Of a stretch of 64,000 bases of DNA, positions 8,564 through 16,710 are shown piece after piece; positions within the stretch are counted from its first letter, which is position 1; every line of letters begins with the position of its first letter. The notes under the pieces were generated by a model, which was not told the DNA's origin, did not search any database, and saw only the letters and a list, made by a program, of their open reading frames with translations. The DNA comes from CAZABP01 sp964483245 (GTDB lineage: Bacteria > Planctomycetota > UBA1135 > UBA2386), in contig CAZABP010000016.1 of assembly GCA_964483245.1 (NCBI GenBank), positions 1-64,000 of the forward strand, read 5' to 3'. Both the position numbers and the translations under genes were made by a program.

Positions 8564-10396
8564 ATGTCCGTCCGCAGCGAGCTGCTGGCCGCGCCGATCC
8601 TGGCGGTGCTCGCGTTGTGGTGCTTCGGGTCCGGCATGCAGGGGTTCTTCGTCTCCGACGACTACCTGATGCTGAACTTCGCGCAGGCGCTGCGGCAGGT
8701 CCCGCCGCTCGAAGCGCTCGGCGAGCTGCTCGCGTCGGACCACTACCGCTCGCTCGACATCAAGGTCTACCGCCCGCTCTGGGTGTTGTCGTTCGTGGTC
8801 CAGAGCGCGGTCTCCGGCCCGAACTACGCCAGCTACATCGCGGCCGACATCCTGCTGCACGTCATGAACGGGCTGCTGCTGGTCAGCGTGCTGCAGGTCG
8901 TGACCGGGCGTCGGTTCACCGCCGTGCTCGGAGGGGCATTGTTCGTCGTCGGGGGGATCCAGGCCGACGCCGTGCTGTGGCTGGTCAGCCGCTACGCGCT
9001 GATGGCGGCGTTCTTCGTGCTGCTGGCGTTCCGGCTCGCGCTGGCCGGGCGGCGCGTCGCAGCGTTCGTCGCGACCGTGTTGGCGTTGCTGAGCGGCGAA
9101 CAGGGCGTCGTCGCCGTGCCGCTGGTGGCGCTTGCGGCCGCGTGGCGCGCCGGTCCCGGCGCCGACTGGCGCACGTGGCTGCGTGCCGGCCTGCGCGCGC
9201 TCTGGCCGCTGCTGGTGTTGTTCGCGGTCTATCTGCTGTGGCGCAAGCAGGTGCTCGGCGTGTTCCTCGGCGGCTACCGCGGCGGAGAGCGGGCGTCGAT
9301 CTTCTCGGCATGGTGGGTCGAGAGCCGGCTCACGCTGCTCGACGCGATGGTCGCGCCGGCGCACCCGCTCTACATCGCCGCGGGCACGCGTACGGCGCTG
9401 CGGCTGCTCGCGGGGCTGCTGCTGGCCGCCGTGCTGGTCACCGCCTGGCGGCGCACCACGCGGCGCGGGCGCGACGGCGATGCGCTGCTGTGGATCTGGC
9501 TGCTGTTGGTGTTCGTACCGATCTTCAAGGTCGGCATCGATCCGGCGACGCTGCGGGATTCGCGGCTGCTGTACCAACCGGTCATGGTCTGGTCGGCGCT
9601 GGTGGCGCTCGGGAGCGAACGGATCTGCACCTGGCTCGGCACGCCGGCGCGCGCGCACGTCGCGCGCAGCGTCCTCGGCGTCGGGCTCGTCGCCGTGCAG
9701 GTGGCGCTGCTGCTGGCGAACCGCCAGCCCTGGATCGAAGCGCCGCGGATCAGCGCGCGGATCCACCGCGAGCTGGAACCGCGGTTGCGCGCCGAGACGG
9801 AACGTCCGCTCGCGATCACCGACATCCCTGGCATCCACGACGGTGCGTATCTCGGTCTCGCCGGCAACGAGATGATGTTCACGCCGTGGTTCCTTGGGTT
9901 CACGCCGACCCGGCCGCTGCGCGCCTACGTCGACAACGAGCTGGACCGCGAAGCGAAGCTGGAGACCCGCCGGCTGGTCGAGGACCTCGACGAGTACCGC
10001 AGCGCCACGCCGCCGCTGCCGCCGATCGAGCTGGTCAGCGTCGCGCCGGACGGTGCCGTGCAGGAGATCCCGGTGCGGCCCCCGACGCCGGTCGATGCCG
10101 GCGGCGGCATCGAACTGCGCGCCGGACACGCTTCACCGCGCCGGCTCGAGGTCGGCGGTCGGCTCAACGTCGCGCTGCGGCTGCGCAACCGGAGCGGACA
10201 GGAGCAGCAGCGCGTGCTCGAGTTCCGCCGCGACGGCCGCGTCTACGGCATGCTGCCGATCACGATTCCGGCCGGCGATCCGGTCTCGGTCGGGCGCTCG
10301 TTCGCCGCGACTCCGCCGCTCGTGCCGGGGCGCTACGAAGTCGTGTTCGGCGGTGCGGCGATCGCCGAGGTGGAGCTCGTCCCGTCGCGGCGCTGA
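8564..10396 (+). CDS. Polytopic membrane protein, GT39/ArnT-like glycosyltransferase
   Basis: A 610-residue protein with about ten hydrophobic helices in the first 400 residues and a soluble C-terminal region of about 170 residues. The acidic pair near the end of helix 1 (GFFVSDDYLML) sits where lipid-linked-sugar glycosyltransferases of the GT39/GT83 fold keep their catalytic Asp. The C-terminal portion (LEVGGRLNVALRLRNRSG) looks like a beta-rich periplasmic domain. It follows the kinase gene by 75 bp on the same strand. The last 64 bp overlap the 3' end of the convergent corA. Sugar donor and acceptor cannot be read from sequence. Confidence 0.65.
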   Translation: MSVRSELLAAPILAVLALWCFGSGMQGFFVSDDYLMLNFAQALRQVPPLEALGELLASDHYRSLDIKVYRPLWVLSFVVQSAVSGPNYASYIAADILLHVMNGLLLVSVLQVVTGRRFTAVLGGALFVVGGIQADAVLWLVSRYALMAAFFVLLAFRLALAGRRVAAFVATVLALLSGEQGVVAVPLVALAAAWRAGPGADWRTWLRAGLRALWPLLVLFAVYLLWRKQVLGVFLGGYRGGERASIFSAWWVESRLTLLDAMVAPAHPLYIAAGTRTALRLLAGLLLAAVLVTAWRRTTRRGRDGDALLWIWLLLVFVPIFKVGIDPATLRDSRLLYQPVMVWSALVALGSERICTWLGTPARAHVARSVLGVGLVAVQVALLLANRQPWIEAPRISARIHRELEPRLRAETERPLAITDIPGIHDGAYLGLAGNEMMFTPWFLGFTPTRPLRAYVDNELDREAKLETRRLVEDLDEYRSATPPLPPIELVSVAPDGAVQEIPVRPPTPVDAGGGIELRAGHASPRRLEVGGRLNVALRLRNRSGQEQQRVLEFRRDGRVYGMLPITIPAGDPVSVGRSFAATPPLVPGRYEVVFGGAAIAEVELVPSRR

Positions 10397-11403
10397 CGCC
10401 GCCGGCCGATCCAGCCGCGCCGGCGGAACCACAGCAGCATGCCGACCGAGATCGACACCATGACCAGCCAGACCGCTGGATAGGCCCATGGGTGCGCCAG
10501 CTCCGGCATGTGTTCGAAGTTCATCCCGTAGATCCCGACCACGAACGTCAGCGGAATGAAGATCGACGCCATCACGGTCAGCGTCTTCATGACCTCGTTC
10601 AGCCGGTTGCTGACGCCGGTCTGGTAGAGCTCGAACAGCGAAACGACGAACTCGCGCAGGCCTTCGGTCATGTCGAGTGCCTGCATCACGTGATCCACGA
10701 CGTCGCGCAGGTAGACCCGCACCGACGGCCCAAACATCGCCGACTCCTCGCGCACGCTGCTGCTGAGCGCGTCGCGCGTCTGCCACAGGTGGCGGTGCAG
10801 CGTCAGCAGGTTGCGACGCAGCGTGTGGATCTCGAGCGGCGGGGCGCCGGCCGGGTCCGCGATGACGGTCGCCTCGAGCGCGTCGATGCGCGCGCCGAGC
10901 TGTTCGACCAGTGGGAAGTAGCTGTCGACCAGCGCGTCGACCAGCGTGTACGCGAGGTAGTCGGCGCCGCTGCGCCGGATCGGCGCGAGGCCGGCGCGCA
11001 GCCGCACGCGCACCGGCTCGAACGGATCGCCTGGGCGCTCCTGGAACGTCAGCACCCATCCCGGTCCGAGCACGATCGAGACCTGCTCGATCCAGATCTC
11101 GCCGGTGTCCTGCGGGTGCGGCTGCCCGAGCACGATCAGGTAGCGGTCGTCGAACGCCTCGATCTTCGGACGCTGGCCGGTGTTGACGATGTCGGCGAGC
11201 AGCAGCGGATGCAGGCCGAACATCTCCCCGATCCGGCGCAGCTTCGCCTCGTCGCCGAAGCCGGTGACGTCGATCCACGCGATCCCGGGGACCGGCGGCA
11301 CGGCCAGCCGGTCGATCGCGTCGATGCGCTCCTCGACCAGCCGCGTCTGGTCGTAGGCGATCCGGTGGACGACCGGCGCAAGCGCATCGGCCGGGATCGC
11401 CAT
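10333..11403 (-). CDS. corA: CorA-family magnesium/cobalt transport protein
   Basis: A 356-residue homopentameric Mg2+/Co2+ channel subunit. The soluble N-terminal domain runs to about residue 270 and is followed by two C-terminal transmembrane helices. The family signature YGMN lies at residues 292-295 at the end of the first helix, followed by the periplasmic loop motif (FEHMPEL) and the second helix (VWLVMVSISVGMLLW). The ATG at 11403 gives the usual length; upstream residues are Arg/Pro-rich. A basic, Ser/Thr-rich tail of about 25 residues follows the last helix; its coding sequence overlaps the convergent upstream gene by 64 bp, so the tail was possibly gained by readthrough of an older stop. 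There is a 144-bp leader with no obvious Mg2+ riboswitch. Confidence 0.95.
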   Translation of the reverse strand: MAIPADALAPVVHRIAYDQTRLVEERIDAIDRLAVPPVPGIAWIDVTGFGDEAKLRRIGEMFGLHPLLLADIVNTGQRPKIEAFDDRYLIVLGQPHPQDTGEIWIEQVSIVLGPGWVLTFQERPGDPFEPVRVRLRAGLAPIRRSGADYLAYTLVDALVDSYFPLVEQLGARIDALEATVIADPAGAPPLEIHTLRRNLLTLHRHLWQTRDALSSSVREESAMFGPSVRVYLRDVVDHVMQALDMTEGLREFVVSLFELYQTGVSNRLNEVMKTLTVMASIFIPLTFVVGIYGMNFEHMPELAHPWAYPAVWLVMVSISVGMLLWFRRRGWIGRRRQRRDGTSSTSAIAAPPNTTS

Positions 11404-11547
11404 CGCGCCCGGCCGTGAGCCGGGAGGCGGGGCACGCCGGCGACCGGACCGGCGGCCGCGGCGGCTGGGTCGGTCGTCCGGCGCGCGCATCGCGGGGCGG
11501 CAGCGTAGCTGCGGTCCGCGCGCGTTGCGAAGTTCGTCGCGTCGCCG

Positions 11548-13950
11548 CTACCGGCGCAGGCCGCTCGACAGACGGAGACCGGACAGCGTTTCGCCGTCCC
11601 GCGCGATGACCGCGGATGCCGTGTTCGGCGCGAACTCGTGGTGGAGCACCGCCGGCACCAGGTCCAGGCCGGGGGGCACGTGCTCGAGTCGGAAGCGACC
11701 CTGCGCATCCGTCTCCGTCGTGTGGTGGTAGCCGATCCGCTGGCGGCCCTGCGTGTTCCGCAGCTCCTGATCCACCTCGGCGACCTTGATCCGTCCACGT
11801 TCGCCGCGGCCGACGAGCATCACGAGGGCGCCGGCGAGGGGCGCGCCGTCGGCCGCGACGACGACGCCCTCGAGCGTGCCACCCGCGCGCAGTTCGAGCC
11901 GCACGTCGCTGCGCACTTCGCGCGGGCCGAGCCGGATCGGACCGGACCACGTGAACGCCCGATCCCGTTCGTGCGCGGAGACCATGTAGCGCCCCGGCGC
12001 GAGCCCGTCGAAGTGGAACATCCGGTCCGGCTCCGGTTCGTCCATGCCGGCCGCGAGCTGGCCGCGGAAACCGAGCGCGCGCTCCGCCACCTGGTCGAAG
12101 TCGAGCTCCTGCTGGTCGTCCGGCAGCTTCGTCAACCAGACGTCGAACGGGCCGCAGACGAGATCCTCGCCGGTGACCGTGTCGTGCAGCACACCGTGGA
12201 TCTCCCCGTCGTGCGCGCCGACGTCCCGCGGGTCCTGCGAGGACTTGAGCTCGATCTGCAGTCCTTCGGTGCCGGCCGCGACGCCAGGCAACGTGAACCG
12301 CGACCAACGCCCGCCGCCACCACTCAGCGTCCAGTCGCCCGATCCGAGTCCGCGCAGCACGAAGCCACCTTCGGCGTCGAACGTCGCCCAGATCCGCGCG
12401 CGCCCTTCGGCCGGCGTCGCCTGCAACTGGAAATGCGTCTTGCTGCCGGGCGTCCAGCCGAGCACGCGGCCGGTGATCGTGCGTCCGGCCGCGAGCTCGA
12501 TCCGCCGCTGATGCGGCCCGCGGTCGTTCAGCTCGAGCCGGAGATCGACGATCGGATGCCCCTGCCGCGTCGCGTCGACGCGCAGCAGCTTCGGGCCGAT
12601 CGTTGCGACGGTGAGCTTCGCGCTGCCGGCTGCGTCCGTGACGCCGGCGGCGTCTGGCGACTGGTACTCCGGATCGCCGCTGCGCGCCGCGGGGCCATAG
12701 AGCCGCACGAACGCCTTCGGCACGGCACGCCCCTGCGCGTCGACGACTTCGACCAGCAGCGGATACGGCGTCACCGCCGTGTTCAGCGAGCGGGCGAGGC
12801 GCGCGACGACCGGATCGGGTGCGCGCTGGCGGGTGATCCGGACGATGCCGGAGTTCCACGTGATGTAGTCCTGACGGCGCACGACGAACGTGTAGCCCTG
12901 GGTCGGTCCGTCGACAGGCAGCGCGCAGGTGAACCGACCGCCGGGATCCGAGGTCGTCTCGACGGCGAACCGCGCGGCCTTCGACCCGCCCTGCCGCTCG
13001 ACCGAGGTCACGACGATCTCGGCGCCGGAGAGCGGGCGGCCGTCCTCATCGGTGACCAGGCCGGTGACCTCCACCGGTGTGGGTGCGGCTGCCTCGGGCG
13101 GAGCTTCGACTGGTGCCGGCGCTGGCGTGACCGGCTGCCGGCCGCTGGTCGGCGTCGGATCCTGCGGCGTCGGGTCCTGCGCGACTGGCATCGCATCGCT
13201 GCGCGCGATCGAGCGTGCGGCCACCGCCGGCGCCTCCGCAGTCGAGCCGTCGAGCACCAGCCACGTGATCGAGCTCGTCAGCGCAAGCAGGATCGCGGCG
13301 GCGGCGAGTTTCGCCGACAGCGCGCTGGTCGTGGCGGCGGACGTCAGCCCGAGCAGGTGCGTTTCGAGCTGGGCCGGGATCGGTGCCGGTGGGATCGCAG
13401 CGATTGCGTCGGTCAGCGAGGCAGCGACCGCGGCGAAGCCGAGCCGCGCGAGCGTGCTGCGCAGCCGCGCGAGTCCACGCTCCACGCGCCCGTGCGCGGT
13501 CGCCTCGGCGCAGCCGACCAGATCGCCGACCGCGGCGAACGTGAGACCCTGCTGGTAGCGCAGGATGACCGGGACGCGCAGCTCTTCCGGCAGGGCGTCC
13601 AGCTCACGCTGCAGAACACGCTGCAGCTCGTGCTGCTCGTGTGCGGATTCGTCACGGCTGATCGGTTCGTCTCGTTCCATCGCTCCTGGCTCCTCGTGCG
13701 CGCGGCGCCGGCGGGCGCTGCGCTGGTGGTTGAGCGCGAGACGGATCGCGAGCCAGCACAGCAGCTCGCGGGTCGCAGGCCCGCTGGCGGCATCCGGCCG
13801 TTCGCGTTTGCGCAAGATCTCCAGGAACACCTGCTGCGCCACGTCCTCCGCATCCGCCGGCTGGCGGACGATGCGAAGGGCCGCCCGGTAGACCGCCGCA
13901 TGGTGGTCACGGACCAGGGCCGGGTAGCTCGGGTGTTGGGTCTGGGTCAT
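11548..13950 (-). CDS. ECF sigma factor fused to membrane helix and carboxypeptidase-regulatory-like region
   Basis: An 800-residue fusion. Residues about 5-80 are sigma region 2 (YRAALRIVRQPADAEDVAQQ) and about 100-160 sigma region 4 (LPEELRVPVILRYQQGLTF; helix-turn-helix GDLVGCAEATAHGRVERGL). A hydrophobic helix at about 210-235 (LAAAAILLALTSSITWLVL) is followed by a Pro/Thr/Ala-rich linker. The rest is beta-sandwich, with at least one clear carboxypeptidase-regulatory-like repeat (VTGLVTDEDGRPLSGAEIVV). The architecture puts a promoter-recognition module in the cytoplasm and a sensor-like region outside. I use the ATG at 13950 (GGAG 12 nt upstream); an in-frame GTG at 13968 is the alternative. 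No separate anti-sigma gene is adjacent. The fused C-terminus may serve that role, which is an inference. Confidence 0.85.
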   Translation of the reverse strand: MTQTQHPSYPALVRDHHAAVYRAALRIVRQPADAEDVAQQVFLEILRKRERPDAASGPATRELLCWLAIRLALNHQRSARRRRAHEEPGAMERDEPISRDESAHEQHELQRVLQRELDALPEELRVPVILRYQQGLTFAAVGDLVGCAEATAHGRVERGLARLRSTLARLGFAAVAASLTDAIAAIPPAPIPAQLETHLLGLTSAATTSALSAKLAAAAILLALTSSITWLVLDGSTAEAPAVAARSIARSDAMPVAQDPTPQDPTPTSGRQPVTPAPAPVEAPPEAAAPTPVEVTGLVTDEDGRPLSGAEIVVTSVERQGGSKAARFAVETTSDPGGRFTCALPVDGPTQGYTFVVRRQDYITWNSGIVRITRQRAPDPVVARLARSLNTAVTPYPLLVEVVDAQGRAVPKAFVRLYGPAARSGDPEYQSPDAAGVTDAAGSAKLTVATIGPKLLRVDATRQGHPIVDLRLELNDRGPHQRRIELAAGRTITGRVLGWTPGSKTHFQLQATPAEGRARIWATFDAEGGFVLRGLGSGDWTLSGGGGRWSRFTLPGVAAGTEGLQIELKSSQDPRDVGAHDGEIHGVLHDTVTGEDLVCGPFDVWLTKLPDDQQELDFDQVAERALGFRGQLAAGMDEPEPDRMFHFDGLAPGRYMVSAHERDRAFTWSGPIRLGPREVRSDVRLELRAGGTLEGVVVAADGAPLAGALVMLVGRGERGRIKVAEVDQELRNTQGRQRIGYHHTTETDAQGRFRLEHVPPGLDLVPAVLHHEFAPNTASAVIARDGETLSGLRLSSGLRR

Positions 13951-14041
13951 CCGCAGTTCACGCTCCACAGAGAAGCAACCGGAGCGCGCCGGATCTTCGG
14001 GAGCCGGGTGATTCTCCAGAGGAGCGGCCCGGAGCGGCAGG

Positions 14042-14587
14042 TCAGGTCCCGCTGATCACGCAACCGACCGGTTCCGTGACCGGCACCGAGACCGGCCGGC
14101 CGGCCAGCAGCTCGTCGAGCGCGGCACGCAGATCGCGCGTCCGGACCACGCGCCGCCGGCGCCCGAGATCCTCCCACGCGTCGTCGATGCGGCCGCGGTA
14201 GACGGCCCCGTCGTGCGTCACGACGAACGCCTCCGGCGTCGTCCGGGCACCGAGGGCACGCACCAGCCGATGGTCGGGGTCGAGCAGGATCGTGCCGGGC
14301 AGCTCGTAGGCCGTGGCGTGCTCGCGCGCGCGCGCCGGCGCCAGCGCCCGGTCGGCGTGCACGACGTAGAGCCGGATGCCGCGTGGTTCGTACTCGGCGG
14401 CGAGTGCGCGCAGCTCCGGGGCGTACGAGTTCGCGATCGGACAGTCGGTCGACACGAACAGGATCAGGTGGGCGCGCGCCGTCGCGACCTGCAGCGGCGC
14501 ATGCCCGCGGCCGTCGGTATCCGTGACGTGCACCGCCTCGCTGCACGCAGCGAGCAGCGACAGCGCAGCGAGCCACGGCCTTCGCAT
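14042..14587 (-). CDS. Redoxin-family (thioredoxin-fold) lipoprotein
   Basis: A 181-residue protein with a short hydrophobic N-terminus and a lipobox ending at Cys15 (LLAAC), so probably lipid-anchored on the outside of a membrane. The rest is a thioredoxin fold of the redoxin/AhpC-TSA type. The active-site-like segment LFVSTDCPIANSYAPEL has a single Cys49 instead of CXXC, a form common in planctomycete and acidobacterial redoxins found beside cytochrome c/copper monooxygenase genes. Its start ATG overlaps the stop of the upstream copper-monooxygenase gene (TGATG). It may assist copper or thiol handling for that neighbour; this is inferred from context. Confidence 0.82.
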   Translation of the reverse strand: MRRPWLAALSLLAACSEAVHVTDTDGRGHAPLQVATARAHLILFVSTDCPIANSYAPELRALAAEYEPRGIRLYVVHADRALAPARAREHATAYELPGTILLDPDHRLVRALGARTTPEAFVVTHDGAVYRGRIDDAWEDLGRRRRVVRTRDLRAALDELLAGRPVSVPVTEPVGCVISGT

Positions 14588-16086
14588 CAGCGCCCGCCGA
14601 CCTCGGCGCGGAGCTTCGCGAGCTCCTGCTGGTCGAGCTTGCCGTCGGCGTTCGCATCGAACCGGCGCAGCAGACTGGCGTACCGCGGCGGCACCTCATC
14701 GGCGGTCAGCTCTCCGTCCGCGTTGCGGTCGAGCCGTGCGATCTGCGCCTGTGCGGCGCGCGCGATGCCGCGCGCGCCGCCGGCGCGCAGCTGCGCACGC
14801 AAGGCTTCGTGCAGCTGCGGCAGCTCCGTCTCGTCGGCGGCGACGAGCTGCAGCGTGATGCTGCCCATCTCGTCCTCCGACTCGCGCCCCCAGCGCACGC
14901 GCTGCGGCGGCACGTGTGGGTTCGCCGGGTTGTCGGCCGAGTTGTCGTAGTGCAGCTCGGCGTCGAGGCGGGTCCCGGCCGGCAGCGCGACCGGCTGCTC
15001 GTAGTGGTAGCGATCCTGCCACGCGAAGTCCCAGCGCGGGATCTCGAGCAACACCGTTGACGTGCCGTCCGGCAGGACCGCGGTCAGCTGCATGCTCGTG
15101 CACAGGTAGTGCGCGTGCCCGCCGACCGACAGGGCTTCGATCGCGATCGGCAGCGTGAACGAGTCGCGCACGACGTAGTCCCGTTCGCCGGCCGGGATGT
15201 CGATCCCGTGCAGCGCGCCGAACACCGGCGGGATCTGCACGGCGGCGAGCGTGCGCGCCGGCTTCTTCCTGGCGAGATGGATCCCGACCGTCGTCTGCTC
15301 CCGTTCGGCCTTGCCGGATGGATGGAAATGCGTCTGCAACACGAGGTCGGCCCCCTTGGGCAGCGGCAGCGCGAGCTCCTGCGGCCAGAACTGCGGCGTC
15401 ATGCCGACCGCCCAGCCGCCGAGCTGCCCCCAGCCGGGGCCGGACGTGTCGCCGCGGCGGCCGCCGAAACCCATGCCGCGGAAGCCCGGTCTGCCGTCGC
15501 GCCCGTCGAGCTCGCGCGCACGTCCGGTCGTGTCGGCGAAATAAAGCACGTGGTGCACGACGCTGCGCGCGCTCGGCCGCAGCTCGATCGCGCGGATCCA
15601 CAGCTCCTCGTCGCGCCCGATCGGCAACACGAAGTTGCGGTAGATGTCCGGACCGGCGGCCGGGACTTCGAACGCTTCGCGCATCGTCAGGACGAGGTCC
15701 GGTTCACCGAGCTGCCAGCCGCTGCCGGACTCCGGCAGCGGCGGCAGCGCCTCGGCCGGTCCCTCCGGCGTCCCGTTGTCGACCCACGCACGCAGCGTCG
15801 CGATCTGCTCGGCACTCAGCCGCCGCTCGTCGACGAAGCGGTGTTCACCCGCTGCGGCGTGCCACGGTGGCATCAGCCCGCGTTCGGTCACGCGCGCGAT
15901 CATCCGCGCCTTGCGACGGGCGTCTTCGTAGGTCAGCAGCGGGAATGGTGCTGCTTCGCCCGGGCGATGGCAGGTCGCACAGTGCTCGAACAGGATCGGG
16001 GCGACCTGCTCAGTGAACGTCTGCGCCGGGAGCCATCCACAGAGCAACGGAGCAGCGAGGAGCCAGCCGGCGGACGGATGCTTCAT
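14587..16086 (-). CDS. Cytochrome c / type II copper monooxygenase fusion with EF-hands
   Basis: A 499-residue exported protein. The signal peptide ends LPAQ at residues 19-22. A single cytochrome c motif CATCH (residues 36-40) binds one haem. The middle resembles the peptidylglycine alpha-hydroxylating / dopamine beta-monooxygenase fold: His178-His179 (SVVHHVLYF) match one copper site; His253 and His255 (THFHPSG) plus Met407 (EDEMGSI) match the catalytic copper site; GGHAHYL (His324/326) is a further conserved-looking pair. Two EF-hand loops (LDRNADGELTADE, FDANADGKLDQQE) close the protein. The haem could feed electrons to the copper site in place of ascorbate; that is an inference. It forms an operon with the redoxin lipoprotein. 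The substrate is unknown. Confidence 0.85.
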   Translation of the reverse strand: MKHPSAGWLLAAPLLCGWLPAQTFTEQVAPILFEHCATCHRPGEAAPFPLLTYEDARRKARMIARVTERGLMPPWHAAAGEHRFVDERRLSAEQIATLRAWVDNGTPEGPAEALPPLPESGSGWQLGEPDLVLTMREAFEVPAAGPDIYRNFVLPIGRDEELWIRAIELRPSARSVVHHVLYFADTTGRARELDGRDGRPGFRGMGFGGRRGDTSGPGWGQLGGWAVGMTPQFWPQELALPLPKGADLVLQTHFHPSGKAEREQTTVGIHLARKKPARTLAAVQIPPVFGALHGIDIPAGERDYVVRDSFTLPIAIEALSVGGHAHYLCTSMQLTAVLPDGTSTVLLEIPRWDFAWQDRYHYEQPVALPAGTRLDAELHYDNSADNPANPHVPPQRVRWGRESEDEMGSITLQLVAADETELPQLHEALRAQLRAGGARGIARAAQAQIARLDRNADGELTADEVPPRYASLLRRFDANADGKLDQQELAKLRAEVGGR

Positions 16087-16165
16087 GGCTGCGCGATCGT
16101 GGCCAGCGGGCGTCCGGGTCCGCCGCAGGCTCCGCGTCGCAAGTTCGTCACGCCTAGATGCTCGG

Positions 16166-16606
16166 TCAGCGCACCGTCAGCACCGGACAGGACGCCTCCC
16201 GCACGACCCGCTCGGCTGTGCTGCCGAGCAGGAAGTGCTTGATCCCGGTGTGCCCGTGCGTCGCCATGACGATCAGGTCCGGCTTGCGTTGCTTCGCCAG
16301 TTCGAGCAGCTCGTGGAACGGCACGCCCTCGCGCAGGATCGTCTCGACGGCGACGCCGGCCGGGATCTTCTCGCGCGCGACCTGGGCGAGCTTCTCCTGC
16401 GCCCAGTTGCGCGTGCGCTCCTGGATCTCGAGCACGGCGACCGTGGCGACCTCAGCCGCCATCGTCGACAAGTACGGCGGCGGATCGACGATGTGCGCGA
16501 GCAGGATCTTGCCGCCGCCGGCCTTTGCGAGCTCGACCGCCTTGGCCAGCGCGGCCTCCGACGGAGGCGAGAAATCGGTCGGGACCAGGATCGTGGCGAA
16601 GTTCAT
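16166..16606 (-). CDS. Universal stress protein (UspA family), ATP-binding type
   Basis: A 146-residue single-domain cytoplasmic protein. The start at 16606 (MNFATILVPTDFS) matches the family's first strand and nucleotide-binding Asp. The ATP-binding signature GHTGIKHFLLGS (G-2x-G-9x-G-S/T type) and the final strand SCPVLTVR are intact, and the length is normal. It diverges from the RND adaptor gene with 104 bp between. The role is likely general stress tolerance as a dimer; the specific trigger is unknown. Confidence 0.95.
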   Translation of the reverse strand: MNFATILVPTDFSPPSEAALAKAVELAKAGGGKILLAHIVDPPPYLSTMAAEVATVAVLEIQERTRNWAQEKLAQVAREKIPAGVAVETILREGVPFHELLELAKQRKPDLIVMATHGHTGIKHFLLGSTAERVVREASCPVLTVR

Positions 16607-16700
16607 GGACGGCCTCGAAACATAGGGCGGCGCGCACAGCCGCGACAGGCGCCCGCCCAGCCACGGCAATTCCAGCCGCCAGCGACAATTGCAGCAGCCT

Positions 16701-16705
16701 GGAGG
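16701..16705 (+). promoter_or_regulatory. Shine-Dalgarno GGAGG that fixes the GTG start of the RND adaptor
   Basis: GGAGG lies 5 nt before the GTG at 16711. This placement favours 16711 over the GTG at 16705, which overlaps the ribosome site itself. The frame has no ATG near the beginning of the homologous region. Confidence 0.7.
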
Positions 16706-16710
16706 TGCTC

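Noticed and set aside
11638..14055. 805-codon plus-strand frame over the sigma fusion
   Set aside because: Antisense shadow; no recognisable motif, while the minus strand has sigma regions 2 and 4.
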